NCBI RefSeq assembly: GCF_003628125.1
Contig: NZ_RBZU01000019.1
Span: 26,348 to 90,347 of the forward strand
DNA from: Pararobbsia silviterrae
GTDB taxonomy: Bacteria; Pseudomonadota; Gammaproteobacteria; Burkholderiales; Burkholderiaceae
Direction: 5' to 3'
Length of the DNA stretch: 64,000 nucleotides
Part shown: positions 1 to 8,536 of the stretch, in pieces
Position numbering within the stretch: the first letter of the stretch is position 1
How the letters are laid out: every line of letters starts with the position of its first letter
The notes under the pieces: generated by a model
The model's database searches: none
What the model saw: the letters and a program-made list of their open reading frames with translations, nothing else
Told to the model about the DNA's origin: nothing
Made by a program: the position numbers and the translations under genes

Positions 1-32
1 CGGCCACGGCCGGCATTACGGTGACATCTTGA
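1..32 (+). CDS. C-terminal end of an upstream tail or baseplate gene (partial)
   Basis: Codons starting at base 3 read ATAGITVTS and stop at TGA 30-32. The stop overlaps the TTG start of the next gene as TTGA, the coupling used throughout this genome. The position before a gp25-like gene suggests a baseplate or tail protein, but too little is present to identify it. Confidence 0.4.
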   Translation, partial: ATAGITVTS

Positions 33-652
33 CCACCAGCTTCGACACCTCTCTTACCGGCTTTCGGTTCGTCCGCTCGCACTTCGGCGACACGCTGCGC
101 GACGTCGCGCTGCGCGAGCTCGGCGACGCCTCGAAGTGGCGTGACCTGGTCGCGATCAACTCGCTGCAGCCGCCGTACCTGACGGATGATTCGACGCTCG
201 CGAGCGACACAGTCCTTCTCAACGGTCGCGACTACATCACGATCCCGGCGAGCGCCGCCGCGGCTGCCACCACCGAGGCCGAGGACGTCTTCGGGACCGA
301 TTGCCTGCTCAACGCCGACGGCACGCTCGGTGTGACTGCGTCCGGCGACTTCGCGACGGTATCGGGCGTTGCCAACCTGCAGCAGGCATTGACGAACGCA
401 GTAGGGGTCGAAAAGAAGGAATTGATCTATCACCCGGACTACGGCTGCATCGTGCGGCAATTGCTTGGCGCGGTCGCCGGGCCGGCCGCCGAGCTTCTAG
501 CGGCCGACGACGTGAAGACGACGGTCGAGGCAGACCCGCGCATCAATTCCGTCACGTCATCGACGGGATCGATCTCGGGCGACTCGATCACCGTTTCGAC
601 CGTCGCCCAAGCCATCAACGGCCAAACCGTGACCACTACCGCGGCTGCTTAG
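29..652 (+). CDS. Baseplate protein: LysM-like N-terminus plus GPW/gp25-like domain
   Basis: 207 residues. Residues about 15-55 (GDTLRDVALRELGDASKW) resemble the LysM-type fold of tail/baseplate proteins. Residues about 110-200 resemble the GPW/gp25 lysozyme-like baseplate wedge domain, including a motif like KKELIYHPDYGCIVRQLL. In contractile-tailed phages this protein belongs to the baseplate wedge. The TTG start at 29 couples to the upstream stop; the frame stays open to the window edge, so a longer form cannot be excluded. The next genes (baseplate J, gpI-like) support the call. Confidence 0.75.
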   Translation: MTTSFDTSLTGFRFVRSHFGDTLRDVALRELGDASKWRDLVAINSLQPPYLTDDSTLASDTVLLNGRDYITIPASAAAAATTEAEDVFGTDCLLNADGTLGVTASGDFATVSGVANLQQALTNAVGVEKKELIYHPDYGCIVRQLLGAVAGPAAELLAADDVKTTVEADPRINSVTSSTGSISGDSITVSTVAQAINGQTVTTTAAA

Positions 653-668
653 CGCTCGCACTCGATGT

Positions 669-684
669 GTCGTGATTCGAAGCT
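669..684 (+). promoter_or_regulatory. GTCGTGAY element 1, upstream of baseplate J
   Basis: GTCGTGATTCGAAGCT, in the 62-bp gap before the baseplate J gene, 46 bp from motif start to GTG. One of nine copies that share GTCGTGAY, then A at position 12 and T at position 16. Confidence 0.55.
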
Positions 685-714
685 CACCCGGAAGAAGATT
701 CCAGAGGTGAGCGA

Positions 715-1863
715 GTGGCCAGCTTCCAGCTAAAAAATTTCGTTAGCATTTGTGCGAGCATGATCAACCGCATGAAGGCGACCCAAACGGTAGTTACCGA
801 TTACAACGTCGGCGCGGTCGCGCGCACGCTTATCGAAGCGCCCGCGATCGAACTCGAGGAGTTGTATCAGCAGTCGTTCAACATGGTGACCGCTGCAATT
901 CCTGTGTCGGTCTATAAGTCGTTCAATTTCACGGCGCTCGCCGCGATCGCCGCGAGTGGGCTGATTCGGACGACGATCGCTGCGCAGCAGACGGACCAGC
1001 GTATTTCGGCAGGAACGCAGTTCGCAACGACTTCGACCAGCTCCGTATATGTCGCGAGCACGGATACGACGATCGCCGCCGGCGACACGTATGCCGACGT
1101 TCAGGTGGCGTGCTCCGCGACCGGGAGCGCTGGCAATCTGGCAGCGAATCAGTCGTTCACGACCACGCCAACGATTACGGGGTTTGTGAGTGCGACGAAT
1201 CTTTCCCCGTTCACGAGCGGGCGCGATGCAGAAACCGCCGACCAAACGCTGCAGCGCTTCAACGACTACATCTCGACGCTGCCGCGCGGCACGACCGCAT
1301 CGCTGTCGTACGGCCTATCGACCGCCCAGGTCACGGACTCGAATGGCAACGCAATCGAGACGGTTGCCCTGTCGCTCGTCGATGAGCCCTACACGCGTGA
1401 CGCCACGCAGCCGATCGCGCTGGTCAACCTCTACATCTTCAACGGCGTCGGGAGCACGTCCGCGGCGCTGGTCGCGGCCGCGCAAAAGATCATCGACGGC
1501 TACACCCAGACCGACGGTACGAAGGTAGCCGGATACAAGGCCGCCGGCGTGCCCACCACCGTCTATGCGGCAACCGAACAGGACTTGAATTTCTCGGCAG
1601 AGCTTGAAATCGATACCGATCTGACCGATTGGGCTACGGCGGAAGCTGCTGCGACAACGGCGATCGACTCGTACCTGCTGGGGCTTCCATTCAACGCGAC
1701 GGCCGTCGTCGCGAAAATGGAAGCGCTGCTCATGGGCATCACCGGGGTGACCGATGTTCCCAGCATGAGCCTGACCGCGAACGTCACGGGGGGCATCGGC
1801 GTCAAGCTCATGGCCGGCACGTTGTCCTTTACGCAGGCTGCGACGACGGAGGCCACATCGTGA
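715..1863 (+). CDS. Baseplate J-like protein
   Basis: 382 residues. Order and composition fit the gpJ/Mu gp47 baseplate family: an N-terminal segment with RTLIEAPAIELEELYQQ, a central segment rich in Thr/Ala/Ser, a GRDAETADQTLQRFNDYISTL stretch, and a C-terminal domain ending near the next gene. These proteins form the inner baseplate wedge of contractile-tailed phages. GTG 715 follows an AGAGGTGAG ribosome site. The stop overlaps the next GTG start by 4 bp (GTGA). Confidence 0.85.
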   Translation: MASFQLKNFVSICASMINRMKATQTVVTDYNVGAVARTLIEAPAIELEELYQQSFNMVTAAIPVSVYKSFNFTALAAIAASGLIRTTIAAQQTDQRISAGTQFATTSTSSVYVASTDTTIAAGDTYADVQVACSATGSAGNLAANQSFTTTPTITGFVSATNLSPFTSGRDAETADQTLQRFNDYISTLPRGTTASLSYGLSTAQVTDSNGNAIETVALSLVDEPYTRDATQPIALVNLYIFNGVGSTSAALVAAAQKIIDGYTQTDGTKVAGYKAAGVPTTVYAATEQDLNFSAELEIDTDLTDWATAEAAATTAIDSYLLGLPFNATAVVAKMEALLMGITGVTDVPSMSLTANVTGGIGVKLMAGTLSFTQAATTEATS

Positions 1864-2966
1864 AGCTGACGAAGACGCTGCTTCGGTTCCTCCACAAGAA
1901 ATTCAAAAAGGATCCGCTTCCGTTCAACGCCTTCACGATCACCTGTGATGGCAGCGACCTCGCTTGGGTCGTGGCAGATGACGTTCTGACGCTCACGCCG
2001 ACCGGTGGACAGGCTTCGGCGCTAACCGTCGATCTGTCCGCTTATACGCTGCTCCAGCTCGTGCAGTACTTGGCCTCGGAGCCCGGGTACAACTTGAGCG
2101 CGCTGTCGAGCGACTATCGCGATCTGTCGTCGCTCGTTCTGCTCGACGGCAGCGGTGCGGTGTCAGCGGGCACCAACACGCTGACTGGCTACACCAACGT
2201 CCTCTATGCGCTGATGGAGGCGAACGCGCGCGAGCTTCAAACCGCGCACGATGCGATCGATACGCTGCCTGATCAGATGGCGACCACGACGGCGGCCGGC
2301 GACTTCCTGGATTTGCTCGGATCGTATTACAACGTGCCGCGCGCGACGGGCGAGCTCGACGCAGTGTATGGTCCGCGAATCATCGCGACTGTGTTGCGCC
2401 CGGCGAGCAACAACGTCGCGCTCGAAATGGCGATCGAGACGTACACGGGGCAATCCGCAACGGTGACCGACGTCGTCACAAGCGGTGTGACGGGCAGCGT
2501 GTACAACTCGGACCACGACTTCGACGGTTCGATCGACTACAACGCAGTATCGACGAACGTCTATGGTCTGTTCGATGTCTCATACGCCTACGATCTGATC
2601 AACGGCGGTGACCTGACCTCGTTCCAGACAACGGTTGTCTCGCTCATCAATACGCTTCGCGCCGCCGGCACGCACATGCGCTCGATCGCGCTGACGGGAT
2701 CGGTGCTCAGCGACACGCTCACGCCACCGACTGACTCGTTCCATACGCTCGGCGTCGGCGTTCCATTCGCCGACACACTGACGAGCCCAACCGAAAGCAT
2801 GTCGGTGATGCCGACGAGGCTTGCACAGCTTTCGGACACACTGACGACGCCAACCGACGCCGCTTCGATGACGGTCTCCTACAACTATGACTATAGCGGG
2901 CTTCGCTCTTACAACGGCGTGATCGAACACCTCGGCGGGTTCGCGATCACTGAAGATCTCGCATAG
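1860..2966 (+). CDS. Tail protein I-like baseplate protein
   Basis: 368 residues, starting at GTG 1860 inside the stop of the baseplate J gene. Position after J and before the fibre gene is that of gpI-type proteins. A segment DFLDLLGSYYNVPRATGE at about residue 145 matches the region that places the protein in the baseplate ring. Three related units near the C-terminus (LSDTLTPPTDS, FADTLTSPTES, LSDTLTTPTDA) are short direct repeats of unknown role, probably beta-rich adhesion or fibre-contact loops. Confidence 0.65.
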   Translation: MKLTKTLLRFLHKKFKKDPLPFNAFTITCDGSDLAWVVADDVLTLTPTGGQASALTVDLSAYTLLQLVQYLASEPGYNLSALSSDYRDLSSLVLLDGSGAVSAGTNTLTGYTNVLYALMEANARELQTAHDAIDTLPDQMATTTAAGDFLDLLGSYYNVPRATGELDAVYGPRIIATVLRPASNNVALEMAIETYTGQSATVTDVVTSGVTGSVYNSDHDFDGSIDYNAVSTNVYGLFDVSYAYDLINGGDLTSFQTTVVSLINTLRAAGTHMRSIALTGSVLSDTLTPPTDSFHTLGVGVPFADTLTSPTESMSVMPTRLAQLSDTLTTPTDAASMTVSYNYDYSGLRSYNGVIEHLGGFAITEDLA

Positions 2967-2981
2967 TCGTGACACGAGACT
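2966..2981 (+). promoter_or_regulatory. GTCGTGAY element 2
   Basis: GTCGTGACACGAGACT starts just after the stop of the gpI-like gene, 41 bp before the GTG of the next gene. It matches the full consensus GTCGTGACNNNAGNCT. Confidence 0.6.
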
Positions 2982-3006
2982 GACCTCCAAATGATCGGAG
3001 GTCTAA

Positions 3007-3459
3007 GTGTTTCGTTTCCGCGAAAAATCGCGTCCGCCTACCGGGCGCCTCTCCTACAAGGTGTTTCGAAAGGGCGCGCTCATCGAGGAATTCGATGATC
3101 ACAACCTGATCGTCATCGGTTCCCAAGCCACGCATGCGCACCTTCTTGGCGGCGACGTCGCAAATCGAAGCCTGACGCAGATTGGCTTCGGAACCAACGC
3201 GACGGCCGAGGTATTCGCGAATGCCGCGCTGACGGGCGCGTACATGAACAGCCTAGGCACGCCGACCTATCCGGCTACCAACGAGGTCAGCTTTCCGTTC
3301 TCGCTTGGTTCTGCCGACGTCAACGCGTTTGGGCTCTCGATCTCCGAATTCGGTTTGCTGACTGCCGGCGGCGTTCTATACGCACGCCGCACGCGCGCAT
3401 TGCCTCTCAACTTCAACAGCGACCTGTCTCTCTCCGGGACGTGGGTCATTTCGTTCTGA
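3007..3459 (+). CDS. Putative tail-associated virion protein
   Basis: 150 residues, GTG start at 3007 with GGAGGT just upstream (2997-3002). It lies between the gpI-like gene and the tail fibre gene, and has the beta-rich, Gly/Thr/Asn composition of small tail proteins (GGDVANRSLTQIGFGTN, then SFPFSLGSADVNAFG). I do not recognise a named family; a structural role is inferred from position. Confidence 0.6.
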   Translation: MFRFREKSRPPTGRLSYKVFRKGALIEEFDDHNLIVIGSQATHAHLLGGDVANRSLTQIGFGTNATAEVFANAALTGAYMNSLGTPTYPATNEVSFPFSLGSADVNAFGLSISEFGLLTAGGVLYARRTRALPLNFNSDLSLSGTWVISF

Positions 3460-3470
3460 GGCCGCGATAA

Positions 3471-4682
3471 ATGGCAAATCAACCGGAAGTCGCGGAATAC
3501 GATGCTGGCGTATATCAGCTCGAAGTCTCAGATCCTGTTCAAGGTGGCGTGGGAGGGCTCGCGAACGCGCCGCTGCTGAACCTCGCCAATCGGACGGCGT
3601 GGCTCTATACGCAAGTGAACAGCCTGCTCGGCGGAACGGTTATCCCGCCCACGGTTGCTCCGATCAACTCGCCGACCTTCACCGGGTCGCCGGCCGCTCC
3701 GACTCCGGCGCTCGGAGACAACTCGACGAAGCTCGCGACGACGGCCTTCGTGCAAAACACGGTCAGCGGCGAGATTTCCGTGCCGGTCGCGGGCGGCGCG
3801 AACGTCACGCTTTCGGCGGTGCAGGCTGGTAACGGCGTGCTGAATCTGACTGGAGCGCTGACAGCGAACATCGCGGTCATCGTGCCGGGGCAAGGGAAGT
3901 GGACCGTCCTCAATAAGACGACGGGCGCGTACACGCTCACTGTCAAGACGGCCGCAGGCACGGGCATCGCGGTCACGCAAGGGTACTCGCAGAATCTGTG
4001 GTCGGACGGCACCAACGTCTACACGCAGGTTACCGACTTCCCCAGCCTGGTCTTGACCGGAACGCCGACGGCGCCGACGGCGGCCGCCGGCACGAACACA
4101 ACCCAGATCGCCACCACGGCGTTTGTCACAAGCGCGGTGAGCACGGCAACGAGTGGGCTCGCACCGCTCGCTTCGCCAACCTTCACCGGCACGCCGGCCG
4201 CGCCGACTGCGACGGCTGGCACGAACACGACTCAGCTTGCGACAACGGCATTCGTGACGGCGGCGATCACGGGTGTGACGACGGGCTTCGCGCCCCTCGC
4301 GTCGCCCGCATTCACCGGTACGCCGACCGCGCCAACCGCCGTTTACGGGACGAGCAATACGCAGCTCGCGACGACGGCATTCGTGGCGAACAATTATGCG
4401 GCGCTCGCTTCGTTCACGGCTTCAATCGCGTTGCCTGGCTATCAGAAGCTGCCGAGCGGTCTCATCATGCAGTGGCTCTACTTCACCGCATCGGCATCGT
4501 TGACCTTGCAGCTGGCGACGCTACCTATCGCCTTTCCAACCGCCATCTTGGCGATCATCGCGAGTTCGGTCTCTACGAACAGCCCGGTTTATAGCCAGAA
4601 GTACGGGACCTCACTCACGCAGATTTACGTCGCGAGCCAGAACGCGTCGGGTGCTGGCTACGTTCTTGTTATCGGATACTAA
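3471..4682 (+). CDS. Tail fibre protein with repeated PTAPT...ATTAFV units
   Basis: 403 residues. Residues about 60-310 contain about four units of the form SPTFTGTPxAPT, GTNTTQLATTAFV, typical of trimeric phage fibre shafts. The last about 80 residues (LPSGLIMQWLYFTASAS onward, ending YVLVIGY) resemble the gp53-like receptor-binding tip. The protein therefore probably sets host adsorption. It is followed 3 bp later by a fibre-assembly-type gene, which supports the call. Confidence 0.85.
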   Translation: MANQPEVAEYDAGVYQLEVSDPVQGGVGGLANAPLLNLANRTAWLYTQVNSLLGGTVIPPTVAPINSPTFTGSPAAPTPALGDNSTKLATTAFVQNTVSGEISVPVAGGANVTLSAVQAGNGVLNLTGALTANIAVIVPGQGKWTVLNKTTGAYTLTVKTAAGTGIAVTQGYSQNLWSDGTNVYTQVTDFPSLVLTGTPTAPTAAAGTNTTQIATTAFVTSAVSTATSGLAPLASPTFTGTPAAPTATAGTNTTQLATTAFVTAAITGVTTGFAPLASPAFTGTPTAPTAVYGTSNTQLATTAFVANNYAALASFTASIALPGYQKLPSGLIMQWLYFTASASLTLQLATLPIAFPTAILAIIASSVSTNSPVYSQKYGTSLTQIYVASQNASGAGYVLVIGY

Positions 4683-4685
4683 GCA

Positions 4686-5246
4686 ATGGGACAGAAATAC
4701 GCCGCCTACGATTCGACCGGCGCCATCGTGGGGTTCTACGACAGCGAAGACAGTCCGGTTCCGACCGGTACGAATGTGATCGAAATTACGGATGCGCAGT
4801 GGTCGGCTGCGATCCAAAACACGACCGGCTTCAAGGTTGTCAGCGGTGTGCTCGTCTCGGTGACCCCGACCGCGGCCCAGCTGCTCGCCACGGCGCAAAC
4901 CACGCAGAAGCTGGTCATCGACGCCGCCTATGCGGATGCGATCCAGCAGAACGTTTCGTTCACCACGGCGGCCGGCGTAACGGAGACATTCGAGGCCGAC
5001 AGCGACAGCCAGACGCTCCTCGTATCGGCAACTCAGGGCTATACGATCGCCGGTGCGACGCCGGCTGGGTTCTATTGGGTCGCGGCCGACAATACGCAGG
5101 TACCGTTCACGCTCGCCGATCTGACGGGGCTCTACCAAGCGACGCTCGCGCAAGGTTGGGAAGCGTTTCAAAAACGCCAGACCCTGAAGTCGCAGATCGA
5201 TGCTGCGACGACTGTCGCCACGGTGCAAGCAATCACCTGGTCATGA
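4686..5246 (+). CDS. DUF4376-type tail fibre assembly protein
   Basis: 186 residues. The N-terminal half (MGQKYAAYDSTGAIVGFYDS) resembles small fibre-assembly proteins. The C-terminal half (about residues 90-180, with VSFTTAAGVTETFEADSDSQ) matches what I know of DUF4376. Such proteins are encoded directly after tail fibres and are thought to be assembly chaperones or minor tip components. The stop overlaps the next ATG. Confidence 0.7.
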   Translation: MGQKYAAYDSTGAIVGFYDSEDSPVPTGTNVIEITDAQWSAAIQNTTGFKVVSGVLVSVTPTAAQLLATAQTTQKLVIDAAYADAIQQNVSFTTAAGVTETFEADSDSQTLLVSATQGYTIAGATPAGFYWVAADNTQVPFTLADLTGLYQATLAQGWEAFQKRQTLKSQIDAATTVATVQAITWS

Positions 5247-5680
5247 AATTCGCCTTCTACAAAGGCAATTCATCGCTACTCGACAAGCTCATCAGCTGGT
5301 GGATGCGCGGCCCGTACTCGCACGTCGAGGTTATTCTCGGCGAGGGGCCGCGCGGAACGTACACCATCGCGTCGTCTGTCCCCGGTATCGGCGTGCGAAT
5401 CGCGACGCATCAGACGTTGCCGCTCGACGAGTGGGACATCATCGACGGTCCCGGCAATATCGATGCCGCGCGCGCGTGGTTCGAGAAGCGAGTCGGCGCG
5501 CCGTATGACTACGTCGGGCTCCTCGGCTTCGTGCTGCGCCCCGCGACCGGCGACGCGCGCGGGAAATACTGGTGCAGCGAAGCAGCGCTTGAGGCGATCG
5601 GCTTCCCGGGTGCGTGGCGTTACGACCCGAACGCGATGTTCGACGTGATCACGTACAGCGCGCGAGCAGCTCGGGCGTAA
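5243..5680 (+). CDS. Permuted papain-like (NlpC/P60-type, YiiX-like) enzyme
   Basis: 145 residues with ATGA overlap on the previous gene. A catalytic-type His lies in GPYSHVEVI (about residue 28) and a Cys in KYWCSEA (about residue 112). This His-before-Cys order is typical of circularly permuted papain-fold amidases. Neighbouring fibre and lysis genes suggest a cell-wall or capsule-active tail enzyme; substrate unknown. It is the last gene before a terminator. Confidence 0.65.
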   Translation: MKFAFYKGNSSLLDKLISWWMRGPYSHVEVILGEGPRGTYTIASSVPGIGVRIATHQTLPLDEWDIIDGPGNIDAARAWFEKRVGAPYDYVGLLGFVLRPATGDARGKYWCSEAALEAIGFPGAWRYDPNAMFDVITYSARAARA

Positions 5681-5701
5681 GGAAAATGCAGCAGGAACCG
5701 G

Positions 5702-5730
5702 GGCCGCCTTCGCGCGGCCTTTTCGTTTTT
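5702..5730 (+). terminator. Rho-independent terminator closing the tail operon
   Basis: GGCCGC-CTTCGC-GCGGCC stem-loop followed by TTTTCGTTTTT. The GTCGTGAY element 3 starts at the next base, so transcription appears to stop and restart here. Confidence 0.8.
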
Positions 5731-5746
5731 GTCGTGACGACAGACT
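5731..5746 (+). promoter_or_regulatory. GTCGTGAY element 3, start of the lysis cassette
   Basis: GTCGTGACGACAGACT directly after the terminator at 5702-5730 and 66 bp before the first lysis-cassette gene. The terminator-then-motif order is the best local argument that the element is a promoter. Confidence 0.65.
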
Positions 5747-5796
5747 GATCGCGTGGCCTCACAACGGGCATCGATCAATCATCGCAAACATCAAAA

Positions 5797-6114
5797 ATGA
5801 ACATGGATTTGCTGCCAGTTATTCAGGCCATCTGGGCGGTTCTCGTGTTGGTGCTTATGGCCTTCTCGACCGTCTTGTGGTTTCTGTTCATGTCCGTACG
5901 CGCTGACGCACGCAAGGCTAACGATGGGCTCGCCGAGCACCGGGTGTATTGCGCCGAAAACTACGTCACGTCTAAGGAACTCACTGAGTCGATCGGCGCG
6001 CTGAATCAGACAATCGATCGCCTCATTGCGGCGGTGAATACCAACATGGAGGAGACGCGGCGCGCGCTCTCCGAAATTCACCGCCGCGTCGACACAGTGG
6101 CCGCCGGCAAATGA
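5797..6114 (+). CDS. Small membrane protein ahead of the endolysin (DUF2730-like)
   Basis: 105 residues. Residues about 5-35 form one strong transmembrane segment (IWAVLVLVLMAFSTVLWFLF), followed by a basic stretch and a coiled-coil-prone C-terminus. Such single-span proteins with a cytoplasmic or periplasmic coil often sit in phage lysis regions. It could be a lysis accessory factor; it lacks the usual features of a classical holin. ATGA overlap with the endolysin gene. Confidence 0.6.
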   Translation: MNMDLLPVIQAIWAVLVLVLMAFSTVLWFLFMSVRADARKANDGLAEHRVYCAENYVTSKELTESIGALNQTIDRLIAAVNTNMEETRRALSEIHRRVDTVAAGK

Positions 6115-6680
6115 ACGACGACCTCGTACTCACCGCGGACGACCTCTCGCTCACGAAAAGCGCTGAGGCCTGCTATCTCACCGCGTACCCGGACCCCGCC
6201 TCGGCGCTCGCGCAGAAGCTTGTCGCGCTCGGCCTGTGGGCACAGACGCTTCGCGGCGTCGCGATCCCCGCGTCAGTGCTCGCGCTCGGGCTGATCGGCG
6301 CGCCGTGGACGATCGGATATGGGCACACCGGACCCGAAGTGCATCAGGGCCTCGTGTGGACTCAGCCGCAAGCGGATGCCGCGTTGCTGGCCGACATGAG
6401 CGCCGTGCAGGCAAATGTGCGCGCGCACGTCACGGTCGCGCTGACGAAGCCGGAGTTCGTCGCGCTTTGCGACTTTGCATACAACGTCGGGACCGGGAAT
6501 TTCGACACATCAACGCTGTTGAAGCTGCTCGACGCGGGCGACTTCGAGGGCGCGGCCGCGCAATTCGCGCGATGGAATCTGGCCGGCGGCGTCGTTCTCG
6601 CTGGCCTTGTGAAGCGGCGCGGGGCGGAAGCTGCGCTGTTCCTGTCAGGACTGGTCCAAGCGACGACGGCGACGACCTAA
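6111..6680 (+). CDS. GH24 lysozyme-type endolysin
   Basis: 189 residues. Muramidase that cleaves the MurNAc-GlcNAc bond at lysis. The GH24 catalytic pattern is visible as Glu19, Asp28 (EACYLTAYPD) and Thr73 (WTIGYGHT). Glu and Asp are nine residues apart as in T4 lysozyme, but about 40 extra, largely hydrophobic residues separate Asp28 and Thr73. C-terminal motifs CDFAYNVGTGNF and ARWNLAGG...GLVKRRGAE are typical of the family. There is no N-terminal signal sequence, so release probably depends on the downstream holin. Confidence 0.88.
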   Translation: MNDDLVLTADDLSLTKSAEACYLTAYPDPASALAQKLVALGLWAQTLRGVAIPASVLALGLIGAPWTIGYGHTGPEVHQGLVWTQPQADAALLADMSAVQANVRAHVTVALTKPEFVALCDFAYNVGTGNFDTSTLLKLLDAGDFEGAAAQFARWNLAGGVVLAGLVKRRGAEAALFLSGLVQATTATT

Positions 6681-6700
6681 GTGATAGAGGGAGGAAGGGT

Positions 6701-7072
6701 ATGTGGGGGCTCATTCGGTCGCATTGCCGGATGCCTCAGTTCGAGTTTGTGCGCACCTTCATGCGCCACATTCTCACGGAAGCAGACGGCGAGTCGTATG
6801 ACCTGATTCGCGTATTGGCTCTGTGCTTCGGCGCGAGCTTCGCTATCGGTGGCATGGGCGGCTTCGGCGTGATCGTCGCGTGGGGCGTGCGGCAGTTGAC
6901 GCATCACGCGCTCGATGTCGGCGCGTACTCGACGGCGCTGGCGACCTCATTCGGGGCGTTCGCCGCGGGCTGCGCGACGCTGATGCCCGCGATCGGCTTC
7001 GCTCTCGCGAAGCGCGCTCAGGGCGAGGGGCCATCGGTGCCTGACAAACCAGCAGAGGGAGGTGAGAAGTGA
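6701..7072 (+). CDS. Holin (putative)
   Basis: 123 residues, ATG 6701 behind the strong site GAGGGAGGAAGGG. Two hydrophobic segments (about residues 40-65, VLALCFGASFAIGGMGGFGV, and 80-105, ALATSFGAFAAGCATLMPAIG) suggest a two-span inner-membrane pore protein. Position between endolysin and spanins fits a holin that triggers lysis. The stop overlaps the GTG of the next gene (GTGA). Confidence 0.7.
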   Translation: MWGLIRSHCRMPQFEFVRTFMRHILTEADGESYDLIRVLALCFGASFAIGGMGGFGVIVAWGVRQLTHHALDVGAYSTALATSFGAFAAGCATLMPAIGFALAKRAQGEGPSVPDKPAEGGEK

Positions 7073-7587
7073 TTTCGTTTTTGATTGCGCATTGGGTGTG
7101 GTTCTCGGGCGGCGGCGCTGCGCTCGTTTTTAGCCTCGTGGCGGGCCTGCTCAGTTGGATCGGGCCTACCGCTCTGATCGCGAACTGGAAAGCCATTCTC
7201 GGCGCCATCGTCGCGGTCGTCGTGCTCGGCGTGATTCTGGTCCTGTACGCGTTGCTCGAACACACGAAGGCCGCGCTCGCGGCCGAGCAGCTCGCTTACT
7301 CGAAGCTCAACGGGAACTACCAGATCGTGCTCGGCGAGAACGCGACGCTCGGCGCCGACAACCTGAAGCTGTCGTCGACGGCGGCCCTGCAGACGGCTAC
7401 CGTCAAGGCGATCGCGGCCCAAGGGGCGCAGGCCAAGCAAGATGCCGCAGCGGCCGTCGCAGCGGCGCTGGCTGCTCAGACGTCCGATCGCGCGACGATC
7501 GCGCGGCTGACCGCGCGTATCAATGATCCGAGTTCGAAGAATGGAGGTTGCGAAAATGAAATCGCTGCTCTGCGCGCTGCTCTGTAG
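7069..7587 (+). CDS. Rz-like inner-membrane spanin
   Basis: 172 residues. The N-terminal 60 residues hold two hydrophobic stretches; the remainder is an Ala/Gln/Lys/Glu-rich periplasmic coiled coil. This is the i-spanin pattern: it spans the periplasm and works with an outer-membrane lipoprotein to disrupt the outer membrane. The 3' end overlaps the o-spanin gene in another frame, a hallmark of Rz/Rz1. Confidence 0.75.
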   Translation: MISFLIAHWVWFSGGGAALVFSLVAGLLSWIGPTALIANWKAILGAIVAVVVLGVILVLYALLEHTKAALAAEQLAYSKLNGNYQIVLGENATLGADNLKLSSTAALQTATVKAIAAQGAQAKQDAAAAVAAALAAQTSDRATIARLTARINDPSSKNGGCENEIAALRAAL

Positions 7588-7879
7588 CGCGGCGCTCGCC
7601 GCGTGTGCATCCGGGCCCGCGATCGCGCCGGCACCAGTGCTCGACGTGAAGGTCCAAACGGTGGACGTTCCGACGCCGGTCGCATGCGTCGACAAGGTGC
7701 CGGACAAGCCGGCTCTCCTGTCCGATCAAGACCTGCTCGCAGGGAGCGGTGCTCAGGTCGTTGACCAGCTATGGCGCGACCACGTGCAGCGCCGCGACTA
7801 CGAGGCCGTGCTCGAGCCGATCGTATCGAAATGCGCGGCGATCCCGGTCGCGGCATCGGCGCCAGCGGCAATACCGTAG
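7556..7879 (+). CDS. Rz1-like outer-membrane spanin lipoprotein
   Basis: 107 residues, start ATG 7556 behind GGAGG at 7542. It has a signal peptide with lipobox LAAC (MKSLLCALLCSAALAAC), so the mature protein should begin at Cys17. The rest is Pro/Ala/Val-rich as in Rz1 proteins. The gene starts within the last 32 bases of the i-spanin gene. Confidence 0.75.
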   Translation: MKSLLCALLCSAALAACASGPAIAPAPVLDVKVQTVDVPTPVACVDKVPDKPALLSDQDLLAGSGAQVVDQLWRDHVQRRDYEAVLEPIVSKCAAIPVAASAPAAIP

Positions 7880-7899
7880 CCCGACCGGAAGCCGGCCGA

Positions 7900-7927
7900 A
7901 ATGCCCCGCAATTTGCGGGGCATTTTT
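7900..7927 (+). terminator. Strong terminator after the lysis genes
   Basis: AATGCCCCGC-AATTT-GCGGGGCATT followed by TTTG. It ends the lysis operon 20 bp after the o-spanin stop. Confidence 0.85.
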
Positions 7928-8008
7928 GTTTGACCTGCGCGCCGAAAATGTGCGTGTGCGCGCCGCGCTGCCGTATCCTCTGGCCTGCACATGCAGGGGT
8001 GGAACGAT

Positions 8009-8248
8009 ATGGACGACGCGCTTGAATTCTTCCTCGAACGCGCTGCGATCATGCAGTACGACGGCGGTAAGGACCTGGCAGACGCAGAATTTGCGGCGCT
8101 GAGCCGCACTCGTGTGTACTGCGAGCGTATGGGCATCACGCAGCCCAAGACCGACTATTTCGCGCGGTTCCGCCTCTATCGAATCGACTGGTCGGAATCC
8201 GAGGGAAGGGGCGTCTACGTGCGCGAGACCGTGGACGGAAAATTCTGA
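8009..8248 (+). CDS. Small protein of unknown function
   Basis: 79 residues. ATG 8009 is preferred over ATG 7991 because AGGGGTGG lies 6 bp upstream. It is charged and aromatic (MDDALEFFLERAAIM, then YFARFRLYRIDWSESEG). It stands alone after a terminator and ends 3 bp before a convergent gene. No family recognised. Confidence 0.5.
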   Translation: MDDALEFFLERAAIMQYDGGKDLADAEFAALSRTRVYCERMGITQPKTDYFARFRLYRIDWSESEGRGVYVRETVDGKF

Positions 8249-8250
8249 AG

Positions 8251-8478
8251 TTAGCCCTTGAGCGTTATGGAGCGTCCAGCCGTTCCGCGGTCGCGACCCG
8301 CTGACGAGTAGTGATCGACCTCATCGAATCGAAATGTCGCTTCCCTGAGGCGACCCTTCACTTTCTTCTGGCATTTCAGAGTGTCGTGCTCGATTTCCAA
8401 GATTTTCCAAACCTGCGCCGTGGTCTTATGGCGCACGGAGCGTCCGACAATAAACGGTTGAGTGGCAGCGTCCGGCAT
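8251..8478 (-). CDS. Small protein of unknown function, possible SH3-like fold
   Basis: 75 residues. The middle (IVGRSVRHKTTAQVWKILEI) looks like a small beta-barrel of the KOW/SH3 kind often found in phage and plasmid accessory proteins. Convergent with the gene at 8009. It lies downstream of higBA and could be read from that promoter. Function unknown. Confidence 0.45.
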   Translation of the reverse strand: MPDAATQPFIVGRSVRHKTTAQVWKILEIEHDTLKCQKKVKGRLREATFRFDEVDHYSSAGRDRGTAGRSITLKG

Positions 8479-8536
8479 TTACATCTCCCCTGATATTTCA
8501 GTTTTCGAGAAAAACGCAGCGAGCGCTGTACGCGTG

